Notes: a model not told the origin generated them from the letters alone. A stretch of DNA of 49,510 nucleotides from Ciceribacter lividus (GCF_003337715.1 NZ_QPIX01000002.1:402862-452371); one strand, 5' to 3'. Shown: positions 27,975-38,956, counted from the first letter of the stretch. Numbers and translations: made by a program.

Positions 27975-29384
27975 ATGCAAGGCCTGGTCCGCTTCGCTGC
28001 CGTTTCGGTGCTTTCGCTCGCGCTGCTGTCGCCGCTTTCCGCTTCCGCCGAGGAGGCGACCAAGGTGCTGCCGCGCTCGCAGGCCGAAATGCAGCTCTCC
28101 TTCGCCCCTCTGGTGCGCGAGACTCACGGCGCAGTCGTCAACGTCTACGCGGAGCGGATGGTCCAGCGCCGCGCGTCCCCCTTCGCCGGTGATCCCTTCT
28201 TCGAGCAGTTTTTCGGCCAACGCATGCCGAACCGCAGCGAGAAGCAGACCTCGCTGGGCTCGGGCGTCATCGTCGATTCCAAGGGGATCGTCGTCACCAA
28301 CAACCACGTGATCGGCGGCGCCGACGAGATCAAGATCGCACTGGCCGACGGCCGGGAATTCCCGTGCAAGGTGGTGCTGAAGGACGATCGCCTCGACCTT
28401 GCCGTGCTGAAGATCGATGCTCGCGAGCCGCTGCCGGCACTCAAGATCGGCAATTCGGACGCGATCGAGGTGGGCGACCTCGTGCTCGCGATCGGCAACC
28501 CCTTCGGTGTCGGCCAGACGGTGACGAGCGGCATCGTCTCGGGGCTTGCCCGCAATCAGGTGACGGAAGGCGATTTCGGCTTCTTCATCCAGACCGATGC
28601 GGCGATCAACCCCGGCAATTCCGGCGGCGCGCTGATGAACATGAACGGCGAACTCATCGGCATCAACACGGCGATCTTCTCCAAGGGCGGCGGCTCGAAC
28701 GGTGTCGGCTTTGCTATCCCCGCCAATCTCGTCAAGGTCTTCCTGGCTGCCGCCGAACGGGGTGACGTCAGTTTCGAGCGTCCCTATATCGGCGCTTCCT
28801 TCGACGCCGTGACCTCGGATGTCGCCGAGGCGCTGGGGCTAGACAGGCCCCGCGGTGCGCTGGTCATCCGCGTCGTCGAGGATGGGCCGGCAGCGAAGGC
28901 AGGCCTGCGCCCCGGTCAGGTGGTGACTGCCGTCAACGGCGTTCCCGTCGAACATCCCGACGCGCTCGGCTATCGGCTGACGACCGCGGGCCTCGGCACC
29001 TCGGTGGCGCTCACCGTCAAGGACAACGGTTCGGAAAAGGAAATCACCCTGCCGCTTGCGGCCGCCCCGGAAACCCGTCCGCGCGACGAACGGGTGATTG
29101 GCGGCCACAGCCCGTTCGCCGGGGCAACGGTCGCCAATCTGTCGCCGCGGCTCGCCTACGAACTGCGGATGCCGACGGAGGTCACCGGTGTGGTCATCAC
29201 CGCTGTGGATGGCGGCTCGATCGCCGCACGGCTCGGCTTCCGGCCGCACGATATCATCGTGGCCGTCAACGGCACGAACGTCACGTCGAGCGCGGACATG
29301 GAGACGTTGACGGCCAGCGATCCGGGTATCTGGCGAGTGGAGATCGAGCGCGACGGCGAACGCATCAGGCAATTGTTCCGATGA
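27975..29384 (+). CDS. DegP/DegQ-type periplasmic serine protease
   Basis: The 469-residue HtrA-family protease has a signal peptide (residues 1-25). The catalytic triad is H111 (TNNHVIGG), D141 (DRLDLAVLKI) and S216 (NPGNSGGAL). Two PDZ domains follow, near residues 275-365 and 385-469. It degrades or refolds damaged envelope proteins. The gene overlaps rarA by 4 nt, an arrangement found in other rhizobia. Confidence 0.95.
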   Translation: MQGLVRFAAVSVLSLALLSPLSASAEEATKVLPRSQAEMQLSFAPLVRETHGAVVNVYAERMVQRRASPFAGDPFFEQFFGQRMPNRSEKQTSLGSGVIVDSKGIVVTNNHVIGGADEIKIALADGREFPCKVVLKDDRLDLAVLKIDAREPLPALKIGNSDAIEVGDLVLAIGNPFGVGQTVTSGIVSGLARNQVTEGDFGFFIQTDAAINPGNSGGALMNMNGELIGINTAIFSKGGGSNGVGFAIPANLVKVFLAAAERGDVSFERPYIGASFDAVTSDVAEALGLDRPRGALVIRVVEDGPAAKAGLRPGQVVTAVNGVPVEHPDALGYRLTTAGLGTSVALTVKDNGSEKEITLPLAAAPETRPRDERVIGGHSPFAGATVANLSPRLAYELRMPTEVTGVVITAVDGGSIAARLGFRPHDIIVAVNGTNVTSSADMETLTASDPGIWRVEIERDGERIRQLFR

Positions 29385-30697
29385 GCGACGACCTCTTTGC
29401 ACCGCAGGTTCCCGACGCGGTCGCCTCGAAGCGGCCGCTCGCCGATCGCCTGCGTCCGACCACGCTCGCCGAGGTGACCGGCCAGGAGCATCTGACCGGC
29501 GAGGACGGGGTGCTGCGCCGGATGATCGACAGCGGCTCGCTCGGTTCGATGATCTTCTGGGGGCCGCCCGGCACCGGCAAGACCACGGTCGCCCGGCTGC
29601 TCTCCGGCGAGGCAGGGCTCGCCTTCGAACAGATCTCGGCGATCTTCTCCGGCGTCGCGGACCTGAAAAAGGTCTTCGATGCGGCGAGAGCGCGCCGGAT
29701 GAACGGGCGGCAGACGCTGCTCTTCGTCGACGAGATCCATCGCTTCAACCGTGCCCAGCAGGACAGCTTCCTGCCGGTCATAGAAGATGGCACGATCATT
29801 CTCGTCGGAGCGACCACAGAGAACCCGTCCTTCGAGCTCAACGCCGCACTTCTGTCGCGTGCCCGGGTGCTGACCTTCAAGCCCCATGACGAGGAAAGCC
29901 TCGAGACGCTGCTCGCACGTGCCGAGGCGGTGGAAGGCAAACCCTTGCCGCTCGATGCCGACGCCAGGGCGAGCCTCATCCGCATGGCGGACGGCGACGG
30001 CAGGGCGGCGCTGACACTTGCCGAGGAAGTCTGGCGCGCCGCCCGCAAGGACGAGGTGTTCGACACAGAGGGTCTGACGCGGATCGTGCAGCGGCGCGCG
30101 CCCGTCTACGACAAGGGTCAGGACGGCCACTACAACCTGATTTCGGCGCTCCACAAGTCGGTGCGCGGCTCCGATCCCGATGCCGCACTCTACTATCTCT
30201 GCCGGATGTTCGACGCCGGCGAGGACCCGCTCTATCTCGGCCGGCGGCTGGTGCGCATGGCGGTCGAGGACATCGGTCTCGCCGATCCGCAGGCACTGGT
30301 GATCTGCAACGCCGCCAAGGACGCCTATGACTATCTCGGCTCGCCGGAGGGGGAACTGGCGCTCGCCGAGGCCTGCGTCTATCTCGCCACCGCGCCGAAG
30401 TCGAACGCCGTCTATATGGCCTACAAGTCGGCGATGCGGGCGGCCAAGGAGAATGGCTCGCTGCTGCCGCCGAAGCACATCCTGAACGCCCCGACCAAGC
30501 TCATGAAGGGTGAAGGTTACGGCGAGGGTTACCGTTACGACCATGACGAGCCGGACGCCTTTTCGGGCCAGGACTATTTTCCGGAGAAGATGGGGCGAAA
30601 GACCTTCTACGACCCGCCGGAGCGTGGCTTCGAGCGGGAGATCCGCAAGCGTCTCGACTGGTGGTCGAAGCTTCGCCGGGAGCGCGGCGGCGCCTGA
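29381..30697 (+). CDS. rarA: Replication-associated recombination protein RarA (MgsA)
   Basis: The 438-residue AAA+ ATPase has Walker A GPPGTGKTT at residues 61-69 and Walker B LLFVDEIHRF near 113-122. The C-terminal tetramerisation domain follows (DGHYNLISALHKSVRGSDPDAALYY, then PVAM-type helices). RarA acts at stalled forks with the clamp-loader fold. It starts inside the protease stop codon (ATGA). Confidence 0.96.
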   Translation: MSDDLFAPQVPDAVASKRPLADRLRPTTLAEVTGQEHLTGEDGVLRRMIDSGSLGSMIFWGPPGTGKTTVARLLSGEAGLAFEQISAIFSGVADLKKVFDAARARRMNGRQTLLFVDEIHRFNRAQQDSFLPVIEDGTIILVGATTENPSFELNAALLSRARVLTFKPHDEESLETLLARAEAVEGKPLPLDADARASLIRMADGDGRAALTLAEEVWRAARKDEVFDTEGLTRIVQRRAPVYDKGQDGHYNLISALHKSVRGSDPDAALYYLCRMFDAGEDPLYLGRRLVRMAVEDIGLADPQALVICNAAKDAYDYLGSPEGELALAEACVYLATAPKSNAVYMAYKSAMRAAKENGSLLPPKHILNAPTKLMKGEGYGEGYRYDHDEPDAFSGQDYFPEKMGRKTFYDPPERGFEREIRKRLDWWSKLRRERGGA

Positions 30698-30703
30698 CCG
30701 TCG

Positions 30704-31018
30704 TTAAGACGCCTTCTGCTGACGCTGCTGCCGGGCCGGCGAGGCGATCATGCGGACGGAGGAATCGGCAAGTCCGTGATGGCCTTCCATGTCGACGATC
30801 AGGTGCCAATGCGCGGCTTCCGGAATGGTGAGCCGGATCGGCGACTTCTTGGCGACCCCGCCGACATATTTGAAGTCCAGGGTTTCCTTGAAGCGCTGGA
30901 AATTCGTCGCCGTCATCAGCCGCACATTGTTCACCGCGTTCAGCGTCACCTCGATGATCGCGCCGGCCGGTTGCTCGTTGAGGTCGTAGTGGGTGAAGCG
31001 GAAGGTCGGGTTCGGCAT
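30704..31018 (-). CDS. DUF1883-family protein
   Basis: The 104-residue protein has the DUF1883 pattern FTHYDLNEQPAGAIIEVTLNAVNNVRLM and AAHWHLIVDMEGHHGLADSSVRM. Its function is unknown; in some larger proteins the domain is found with TIR or other signalling domains. It has a glutamine-rich basic tail (RQQRQQKAS). Its stop is 6 nt from the convergent rarA stop. Confidence 0.8.
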   Translation of the reverse strand: MPNPTFRFTHYDLNEQPAGAIIEVTLNAVNNVRLMTATNFQRFKETLDFKYVGGVAKKSPIRLTIPEAAHWHLIVDMEGHHGLADSSVRMIASPARQQRQQKAS

Positions 31019-31166
31019 GCAAGTCTCGCGTCAGTCAGTGCTTTGAAGGCGCACTCTAGGGTCCGTCGGTTAAGGATTGGTGGCTGGCAGGCGGTGGCGC
31101 AGGTACAAGGCCTGACAGCGGCCCGGCCCGGAAGGGCAACCCGTTTCCGGTCGAGGTCAGGAATGC

Positions 31167-31598
31167 TCACGCGAAGCGCTTCTTGAGGAAGAACTGGCCG
31201 TGGGCGCCGGCGCCGCCTTCGAGCTCGCCGAAGACGGTATAGCCGAGCTTCTCGTAGAAGGGCCGCGCCTGGAAATCGTAGGTGTCTAGCCAGACTCCCA
31301 CGAAGCCGCGTCTGCGTGCGATCTCTTCTGCTTCCTCCATCAGGCGGCTGCCGAGACCCAGCCCACGGAGGTTCTCCGGCACCACCAGATACTTGATGAA
31401 GGCCCAGCCATAGCTCTCCTCGCCGTAGAGCCCGCCGATCACCGATCCGGTTTCCGGATCGCGCAGCAGCACGGCGAAATCGGCGCCGCGAACGCGGCCG
31501 GTCTGCGCCCGGTTGTAGGTGCGCAGAACGTCGAGCACGGCGTCACGGTCTTCGGGCGACGTGTCGCTGATGACGACATCGATGACGGGGTTTTGCAT
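31167..31598 (-). CDS. GNAT-family N-acetyltransferase
   Basis: The product has about 143 residues. The acetyl-CoA binding motif A is VVPENLRGLGLGSRLMEEAEEIARRRG, followed by WLDTYDFQARPFYEKLGYTVFGEL, the normal GNAT C-terminal half. The substrate is unknown. I used the ATG at 31598; a GTG at 31610 would add four residues and neither has a strong ribosome binding site. Confidence 0.9.
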   Translation of the reverse strand: MQNPVIDVVISDTSPEDRDAVLDVLRTYNRAQTGRVRGADFAVLLRDPETGSVIGGLYGEESYGWAFIKYLVVPENLRGLGLGSRLMEEAEEIARRRGFVGVWLDTYDFQARPFYEKLGYTVFGELEGGAGAHGQFFLKKRFA

Positions 31599-31623
31599 GA
31601 GGGAGCTCACTTCAGGGAGGGAA

Positions 31624-31651
31624 CGCGCCGGTGACGGGAATCACCGGCGCG
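31624..31651. terminator. Perfect hairpin downstream of the copper ATPase
   Basis: CGCGCCGGTGA (31624-31634) and TCACCGGCGCG (31641-31651) form a perfect 11-bp stem with a 6-nt loop. There is no T-run on either side, so termination is uncertain; it may be an mRNA-stabilising structure between the leftward ATPase gene and the GNAT gene. Confidence 0.5.
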
Positions 31652-31711
31652 ATCATAGCCCGTCGCGCGCTTTCGCAACACCGACGGCGGTGCGCCGATG
31701 TTTGCCGGACC

Positions 31712-33910
<2,199 letters not shown>

Positions 33911-33972
33911 TGTTGCCTCCTCGCGTGACAGGTCGGGACACGGGCGAGGCAAAACCTCGCCCGCTCATTCTA

Positions 33973-35472
33973 TCAGGCATTGCCGTAGGCGACGAACGCC
34001 ATCATGCCCGAGGCCATGTGGTAGAGATGGTGGCAGTGGAAGGGCCAGCGTCCGGCGTTGTTGGCGTCGAACTCAAGCGCGACCTCGGCCATCGGCGGCA
34101 GCAGTACTGTGTCGCGGACCGCACCGGCGATCGCGACGCCGTTGACGGCGGTCACTTGGAAATGATGCCCGTGCAGGTGCATCGGATGCGCCATCATCGA
34201 CATGTTCTGGACGACGAAACGGATTCGCTCGCCGGTGCCGACGGCAAGCGCCTCGGCGCCCGCGATCGACCAGGTGTAGCTCGCCATGTCGCCGCCGAGC
34301 ACCATCCGGTAGCTGCGGGCGGGCGGGCGCTTGTCGAGCGGTGTTACCGCCCTCAGTCGCTGTTCGAGCCCCAGATCGAGTGCGGGGCCGGTCTCCTCGC
34401 CGTCACCGGCCAGCTTTCCGATCGCGGCTCCGGCACTCGCGAGCACGAGGCCCGTCCGCTTCGTCGAGCCTTCGCGCAGGGCCAGGATGGGGAAGGCGCC
34501 GCCCTCCTTGGGAAGCTCGACCACGATGTCGAGCCGCTGGCCCATGGAGGCCGGGAAGCGCGTGCCGGCGATCGGCTGCACCGGCTGGCCGTCGACCGCG
34601 ACGAGGCGGCCGAGCACCTCACCGGTGTCGATGGTGAAGGCGGTCGAGGTCGCGCCGTTGATGATCCTCAGCCGCACCCGCCCGCCTTTCTCGACCTGCA
34701 CGACTTGCGGGTCGTCGAGTGTCCGGTCATTGGCGAGATAGGCGTCGTACTCGATGTCGTTGAGGTCCATGCCGGCCATGCCGCCCATTCCGGGCATGGC
34801 CATGCCCTGCTGCCCACCCATGGAGCCGCCACCCATGGAGCCGCCCATGTCATGGCCCATATGGCCCATGCCGGACATGCCCCCCATCGACATCCCGCCC
34901 ATCTGGGCGGCGCCGTGGCCCTTGCCGCCCTTCAGCTCGTCGAAGAGCTCTTCGGGCGACCGGAACGAAAAGTCATGGAGAAGGATGACCACCTCCTGCT
35001 CGTCGCTTGCCGCTTCCTCCGGCCGCCGGACGATCAGCGGAGCGGCGAGCAGGTTCTGCTCCTGCAGGGTGTGGGCGTGCATCCAGTGCGTTCCGCCGCT
35101 GCCGGCGGGGAAGGTGTAGCGGCGGGTTTCTGCAGGCGTCATGAGCGCGGCCGGATTGTCCGGAACGCCGTCCATGGTCCAGGGCGGGGTGAGCCCATGC
35201 CAATGGATGAGCGTCGGCTCGGCGGTCTCGTTGGCGAGCAGCACGTCGAAATCGGTGCCTGCGTCGAAGGTCAGGCCGGGCGTGCCGTCCGGCTGGGCGA
35301 GCCCGAAGACCTTGGCCGGCTTGCCGTTGACCTCGAGGACACGGCTGGTAACGGCAAGGCGCTTCGCCGGTGTGTCGGCCGCGGCCCGTGCATTGGTTGA
35401 AAGAATGGAAGGGGCGAACCCGGCCGCGGCGGTGCCGAGGGCGAGAGTCTTCAAGAATTTGCGACGATACAC
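33973..35472 (-). CDS. Periplasmic multicopper oxidase (CopA/CueO-like)
   Basis: The 499-residue protein has a twin-arginine signal (YRRKFLKTLALGTAAAGFAP). Copper-ligand motifs are LIHWHGL, HWMHAH, HPMHLHGHHF and WPFHCHHLYHMASGM, so all type 1, 2 and 3 copper sites appear present. A Met/His/Gly-rich segment lies at about residues 200-245 (many GGM and GMGHM units), as in CueO-like enzymes, and probably binds Cu(I). The enzyme likely oxidises Cu(I) to the less toxic Cu(II). Confidence 0.93.
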   Translation of the reverse strand: MYRRKFLKTLALGTAAAGFAPSILSTNARAAADTPAKRLAVTSRVLEVNGKPAKVFGLAQPDGTPGLTFDAGTDFDVLLANETAEPTLIHWHGLTPPWTMDGVPDNPAALMTPAETRRYTFPAGSGGTHWMHAHTLQEQNLLAAPLIVRRPEEAASDEQEVVILLHDFSFRSPEELFDELKGGKGHGAAQMGGMSMGGMSGMGHMGHDMGGSMGGGSMGGQQGMAMPGMGGMAGMDLNDIEYDAYLANDRTLDDPQVVQVEKGGRVRLRIINGATSTAFTIDTGEVLGRLVAVDGQPVQPIAGTRFPASMGQRLDIVVELPKEGGAFPILALREGSTKRTGLVLASAGAAIGKLAGDGEETGPALDLGLEQRLRAVTPLDKRPPARSYRMVLGGDMASYTWSIAGAEALAVGTGERIRFVVQNMSMMAHPMHLHGHHFQVTAVNGVAIAGAVRDTVLLPPMAEVALEFDANNAGRWPFHCHHLYHMASGMMAFVAYGNA

Positions 35473-35569
35473 GATCTTTTCTCCTGATCGGTGTGTCGGC
35501 TTCGGCCGACAGCAGTTTCATCCATGCATGTGGGGACATGCCGCCGCTTGAGTGCGGCTGACGGATCGA

Positions 35570-35932
35570 TCAGGCGAGGGGACGTGGTGGTTCGAAGTCC
35601 GGCGGCGGCTCGTTGCCCGACAGGCCGGACTGGCGCTCGGGATAGACGAGGTGGAGGAAGGCGACCGCATGGGGAGCGGCCCCGGCAGGACCGGCCGCCG
35701 AAACGCAGAGTGGGCAGGCCGTCGTGCAGCAGGGAACGGCCGCCGCCTTCGTGGCGGTGCTGTCGCCGGATTTTGTATGGTGGTGCTGATGGGCGCCGTC
35801 GGCCGCGACGGTCATGACACTGCCGCAGTTCGTCTGGTGGGCGCTGGCGCCGGGCGCACCGGCGAAGGCGAGCGCGGCCACGACGACCAGCACCAGCCAA
35901 GCCATTCTCCCGAGATCGCGCAATTGCCGCAT
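35570..35932 (-). CDS. DUF2946-like exported protein of the copper operon
   Basis: The 120-residue protein has a signal peptide or membrane anchor (residues 8-30, ending GASA), a His run (HQHHH), a CC-x5-CPLC cysteine cluster, and the C-terminal DFEPPRPLA that is typical of DUF2946. The metal-ligand content and its place upstream of the multicopper oxidase suggest copper binding. Its exact role is not known. Confidence 0.75.
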   Translation of the reverse strand: MRQLRDLGRMAWLVLVVVAALAFAGAPGASAHQTNCGSVMTVAADGAHQHHHTKSGDSTATKAAAVPCCTTACPLCVSAAGPAGAAPHAVAFLHLVYPERQSGLSGNEPPPDFEPPRPLA

Positions 35933-36084
35933 CAGGTCAAAGTCTCCGTGAAGGACGATGCATCGGAATTGAATGCGCCGTCTCCGTCACTTCCTCTGAT
36001 TTAGGACGCTTTTGCGGCATTCTCAAGGGCGCCGCTCGCCGCGACGTTTCCGATCTGTTGATCGGGCGCCGTTTTGGCAGCGCG

Positions 36085-36534
36085 TCAGCCCGCCGCAAAC
36101 AGCGCCCGCAAATGCGCGGCGATCGCATAAGCCTCATCCAGCGGCACCGGTGGCGGCGGCTTGGGCGAGGGGTTCTGGTGATAGCGGGTGTCGGTGATGG
36201 TGTAGTGCTTCCACCGGCGCGGCGTGTCGTAACGCGGGATCGCGTGCACGTGGAGCTGCGGCCACTCGTTGCCGAGCTGGGTATAGTTGAAGCGCGCCGG
36301 CTGGAAGGCAGCTCCGACCACCCGCTCGTAGCGCTGCAAAACCAGTCGAAGATCCCGGTATTCGTCGTCGGTGCAGGTCGCGAGCGAGGTATCCGAGACG
36401 CGCTTTGCGATGACGAGGCAGCGCCCGAGATAGCTCTGGTTGAAATGAAGGCGTGTGAGCCAGTGCTCGCTCTCGCAGACGTCCATGCGGGAGAAATCGA
36501 CGTCTTTCATGCGGATGTCGAAGGAAGGAGGCAT
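36085..36534 (-). CDS. HIT-family hydrolase
   Basis: The 149-residue protein has the HIT-type motif LHVHAIPRY near residues 107-115, preceded by FNYTQLGNEWPQ. This form, HVHxIPR, is found in diadenosine polyphosphate hydrolases and other nucleotidyl-ester hydrolases. The N-terminal portion (ESEHWLTRLHFNQSYLGRCLVIAKR) fits the family. I chose the ATG at 36534 (MPPSFDIRM), which follows ACCAATGCC poorly; an earlier ATG at 36594 is possible but its 20 residues look non-homologous. Confidence 0.85.
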   Translation of the reverse strand: MPPSFDIRMKDVDFSRMDVCESEHWLTRLHFNQSYLGRCLVIAKRVSDTSLATCTDDEYRDLRLVLQRYERVVGAAFQPARFNYTQLGNEWPQLHVHAIPRYDTPRRWKHYTITDTRYHQNPSPKPPPPVPLDEAYAIAAHLRALFAAG

Positions 36535-36708
36535 TGGTGGACCCTGCCGAGGAACGGATGCCCGATGGTCTCTCGATTCGAGCGAAGGTTGCAAGCAGCG
36601 GTTTGCAGTGTCGCCGTTCGCTCATGTCTGCAGGGCTTGCGGGCTTCGCCGGCCGAACGGCCGCCCTCTCCGGCAAAGGCGGGGAGGGCAGGCTCCGGAC
36701 AAGGGCGA

Positions 36709-37269
36709 TCAGCGCGAATCGAGGATCGCGTTCAGCTTGTCGATCTGGACCGAGGTGAGCGTCAGGCCGAAGCCTGCTTCCAGCTCGTCGACCGCAGCGT
36801 CGATCGCGGCGGTCTGGGCGGCCGGATCGGCAAGTTCGAGGGCTGCGGCGCGGGCTTCCTGGTACGTGGCGACCTTGCCGACGGCCGAATTCGGCGAGGC
36901 GAACATGCGCGCGACCGGTGAGGCGTGGGCGGCGTTGAGGGGGCCGAGTTCGTCCGCGCCGACCGTTTCGGTATCCGTTTTCTTCGCCTTCGCCGGCTTG
37001 GTGCCGAGCTTGCCATAGGCGTTGCCGTTCCGCGACTTTTCGGAGGCATGACCGTTGCCATGGCCGCCGCCGTTCTCGCTGCTGTGGCCACCACCGTTGC
37101 CACCACCGTTGCCGCCGCCGTGGCCGCCGCCGTTACCTCCGCCATGACCGCCGCCGTTTCCGTTACCGGCAAGCGCCTGGTCGACGAGGCCGAAGCCGCC
37201 CGCGGACGGCATCGTAAACGCGACGGCGAGGGCGGCCGCGCAGACCGCAATGCGCGCAATATGTTTCAT
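36709..37269 (-). CDS. Exported Gly/Asn/His-rich protein of unknown function
   Basis: The 186-residue protein has a signal peptide (residues 1-34, MKHIARIAVCAAALAVAF, ending QALA). Residues 36-75 are a low-complexity block of GGGHGGGNGGG-type units, then a basic linker (KPAKAKKT). The C-terminal region (residues 107-186) is a folded-looking helical part (SPVARMFASPNSAVGKVATYQEARAAAL). The start at 37269 has a strong GGAGGTTCCG ribosome binding site. I recognise no function; similar proteins occur in rhizobia. Confidence 0.75.
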   Translation of the reverse strand: MKHIARIAVCAAALAVAFTMPSAGGFGLVDQALAGNGNGGGHGGGNGGGHGGGNGGGNGGGHSSENGGGHGNGHASEKSRNGNAYGKLGTKPAKAKKTDTETVGADELGPLNAAHASPVARMFASPNSAVGKVATYQEARAAALELADPAAQTAAIDAAVDELEAGFGLTLTSVQIDKLNAILDSR

Positions 37270-37587
37270 CGGAACCTCCATTGTCGTCTTTCTCACCTTC
37301 TTCGTTGCAGTGCCAGGATGTCTGCCCTTCTTGCGGGGGCCTTGCAAACCTCGGCAGCGACGCTCCTCATGGATCGAAAGGAAGGATACGAATATTAATA
37401 TGACATGAAGAATTTGGCTGCAAAGCAACGGGTTCTCCGGCCAAAACGCTTGCAGTCGACGCTCTCCCCAAAAATTAGGGTAGCGGGCGAGGGTTGGTTC
37501 GTGCGGTCAGAAAACCTGTCTGGCATGCCAAGCCATTCTTGCCACGACTCCTCCGTGCTATCCTGTCGAGCGACAGAGGGAGACCGA

Positions 37588-37944
37588 ATGCGCCATCGCT
37601 CGCCGGAGCTTCACCGCAAGCGGGCCCGCGACATGCGGGCGGATGCCACACGGCCGGAAGACATCCTGTGGCAGATGCTGAAGGACCGGCGCCTTGAGGG
37701 CTTCAAGTTCCGCCGCCAGGTGCCGCTCAAGGGCTATATTCTTGATTTCGTCTGTTTCGAGGCGAGGCTGATCGTGGAGGTCGACGGGTGGCAGCATGCC
37801 GAGAGTACCGGCGATGCGGTTCGGGACCGAGTTTTCCGGAATGACGGCTTTCGCATTCTGCGTTTCTGGAACGAGGAGGTGACGGACGGTCCCGACAGCG
37901 TGTGCCGCGCCATCCTTGGCGCGTTGAGGAATACCGGGGAGTGA
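37588..37944 (+). CDS. DUF559 endonuclease-fold protein
   Basis: The 118-residue protein has the DUF559 pattern: MRADATRPEDILWQMLKDRRLEGFKFRRQVPLKGYILDFVCFEARLIVEVDGWQH. The D-(E/V)-x-D arrangement (DFVC, EVDG) belongs to the Vsr/PD-(D/E)xK nuclease fold. Its target is unknown; such genes are common in rhizobia. The start at 37588 follows GAGGGAG. The 318-nt gap from 37270 to 37587, shared with the divergent gene, holds no identifiable feature beyond promoters that I could not place. Confidence 0.88.
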   Translation: MRHRSPELHRKRARDMRADATRPEDILWQMLKDRRLEGFKFRRQVPLKGYILDFVCFEARLIVEVDGWQHAESTGDAVRDRVFRNDGFRILRFWNEEVTDGPDSVCRAILGALRNTGE

Positions 37945-37958
37945 GCGGATGGTGGTTT

Positions 37959-38135
37959 CCTCGCCCCTTGTGGGAGAGGAAGCAATTTCAGCATCTTAGC
38001 GTGAGCTAAGTGCTAGAAATTGCAGGTGAGGGGGGCTTTGCCTTGTGCCCGCCTACCTACCCCCTCACCAACAAAATCTGCGACTTAGCTGACGCTAAGA
38101 CCGCGATTTTGTAACCTCTCCCACAAGGGGAGAGG
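37959..38135. repeat. RIME-like mosaic palindromic intergenic element
   Basis: Outer arms CCTCGCCCCTTGTGGGAGAGG (37959-37979) and its near-perfect complement at 38115-38135 enclose two hairpins. Hairpin 1 (37982-38023) has GCAATTTC/GAAATTGC with CTTAGC/GCTAAG inside. Hairpin 2 (38071-38112) has ACAAAATC/GATTTTGT, also with CTTAGC/GCTAAG. A second inverted pair GGTGAGGGGG/CCCCCTCACC lies at 38025-38034 and 38060-38069. This is the layout of the rhizobial intergenic mosaic elements (RIME). It probably marks the edge of the stable chromosome before the accessory region. Confidence 0.75.
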
Positions 38136-38147
38136 AGGGGTGGCGTC

Positions 38148-38798
38148 TTAAGGCGCAATCCCGTCCCAAGATTTCGAAAAGCGCGCAAGTTCCTTTGCGA
38201 GGGCGTCCTCAAGCGAGGTGTTGAAAAGGCTGCGATAGGCGCTGCCGCAAGCGTCTGTGACGTGCCAAACAAGCGATGCCAAATCCATTATGCTTCGACG
38301 GTAGATGGTCTCGTTAAAGTGCGGTCCGACGTAGAAGCGCTGTCCGTCATGATGAGCCATGATTGATGCGGATGAGGGGTGCGTTCCATATTCGGAAAAT
38401 AGGTCAAAATACTGATCCAGATACTCGAATTTCCCTTGTTCTGAGATCGCTTTCCTAAGTTTGCTGCGCCCATATCTATTGTGTCTATTCGTTCCTTCCG
38501 ATCGCCGCCAATCTGGAAGTCTTTCTGGAAATTCCGCGAAATATAGAGCAAGCATGCCGATCTCTGCGATATCTCGCAGCAAGCTTGCAGCCTGTACGAA
38601 ATAGCCGCAATTCAGTAATTTTTTGGCTGCCCTCATATCGTTTGTGGCGCGAAAGGCCAGAACGCTGACGGCCAGATATGTTGCGTGATCCTCTGGGTCT
38701 GATCTGCCGATATCTTGCAGCAGCACAGCTTTCTCGATCAAATCTAAACTTGCATCCATGACTTCGAATTGAGCCGAAAGAGAAAAGGCGAGCCGCAT
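38148..38798 (-). CDS. Unrecognised helical protein next to the transposon
   Basis: The 216-residue protein is rich in hydrophobic helices (KLLNCGYFVQAASLLRDIAEIGMLALYFAEF). It resembles DUF5677-like proteins of accessory regions, but the match is by eye and weak. The ATG at 38798 follows GGAGG at 8 nt; an in-frame TTG at 38855 lies in the transposon-end repeats. The codon use is more AT-rich than in neighbours, suggesting acquired DNA. The gene reads leftward like the tns genes and its upstream region abuts the transposon end, so its original 5' end may be lost. Confidence 0.6.
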   Translation of the reverse strand: MRLAFSLSAQFEVMDASLDLIEKAVLLQDIGRSDPEDHATYLAVSVLAFRATNDMRAAKKLLNCGYFVQAASLLRDIAEIGMLALYFAEFPERLPDWRRSEGTNRHNRYGRSKLRKAISEQGKFEYLDQYFDLFSEYGTHPSSASIMAHHDGQRFYVGPHFNETIYRRSIMDLASLVWHVTDACGSAYRSLFNTSLEDALAKELARFSKSWDGIAP

Positions 38799-38809
38799 AT
38801 GGCTCGCCT
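38786..38809 (-). other. Hairpin over the start codon of the 38148-38798 gene
   Basis: AGGCGAGCC (38786-38794) and GGCTCGCCT (38801-38809) form a perfect 9-bp inverted repeat with a 6-nt loop containing ATG. In the leftward transcript the stem covers part of the ribosome binding site and the start codon, and the 3' arm is followed by UUUUC. It could act as a translational switch, or as a terminator for leftward transcription from the transposon. Confidence 0.55.
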
Positions 38810-38846
38810 CCACTTCGTTTTCGATAAGTGAGAAAACCAACGAAGT

Positions 38847-38953
38847 ACTGGCCAACCCCGATGTAACTCATTGATTTTTTGTGTCCGATGGGAGATTTCC
38901 CATCGAGAACTGGCCAACTTGGATGCAAGAACTGGCCAAATCGCTCGGCCAAC
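38847..38953. repeat. Repeats resembling TnsB-binding sites at one transposon end
   Basis: A short motif with core ACTGGCCAA occurs at 38847-38856, 38909-38918 and 38931-38940, with a weaker CTCGGCCAAC at 38944-38953. All are in the same orientation, just beyond the end of tniQ. Multiple direct TnsB-binding repeats are typical of Tn7-like ends. A TGT that may start the element is at 38880 or 38882, followed by a CGATGGGA/TCCCATCG inverted repeat (38886-38905). The repeat at 38847 lies outside this TGT, so the exact boundary is uncertain. Confidence 0.55.
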
Positions 38954-38956
38954 AAA

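Noticed and set aside
37945..38150. A tRNA gene as a possible attachment site near the transposon
   Set aside because: The folding here is explained by two hairpins inside outer inverted arms. There is no cloverleaf or anticodon arm, and no CCA end.
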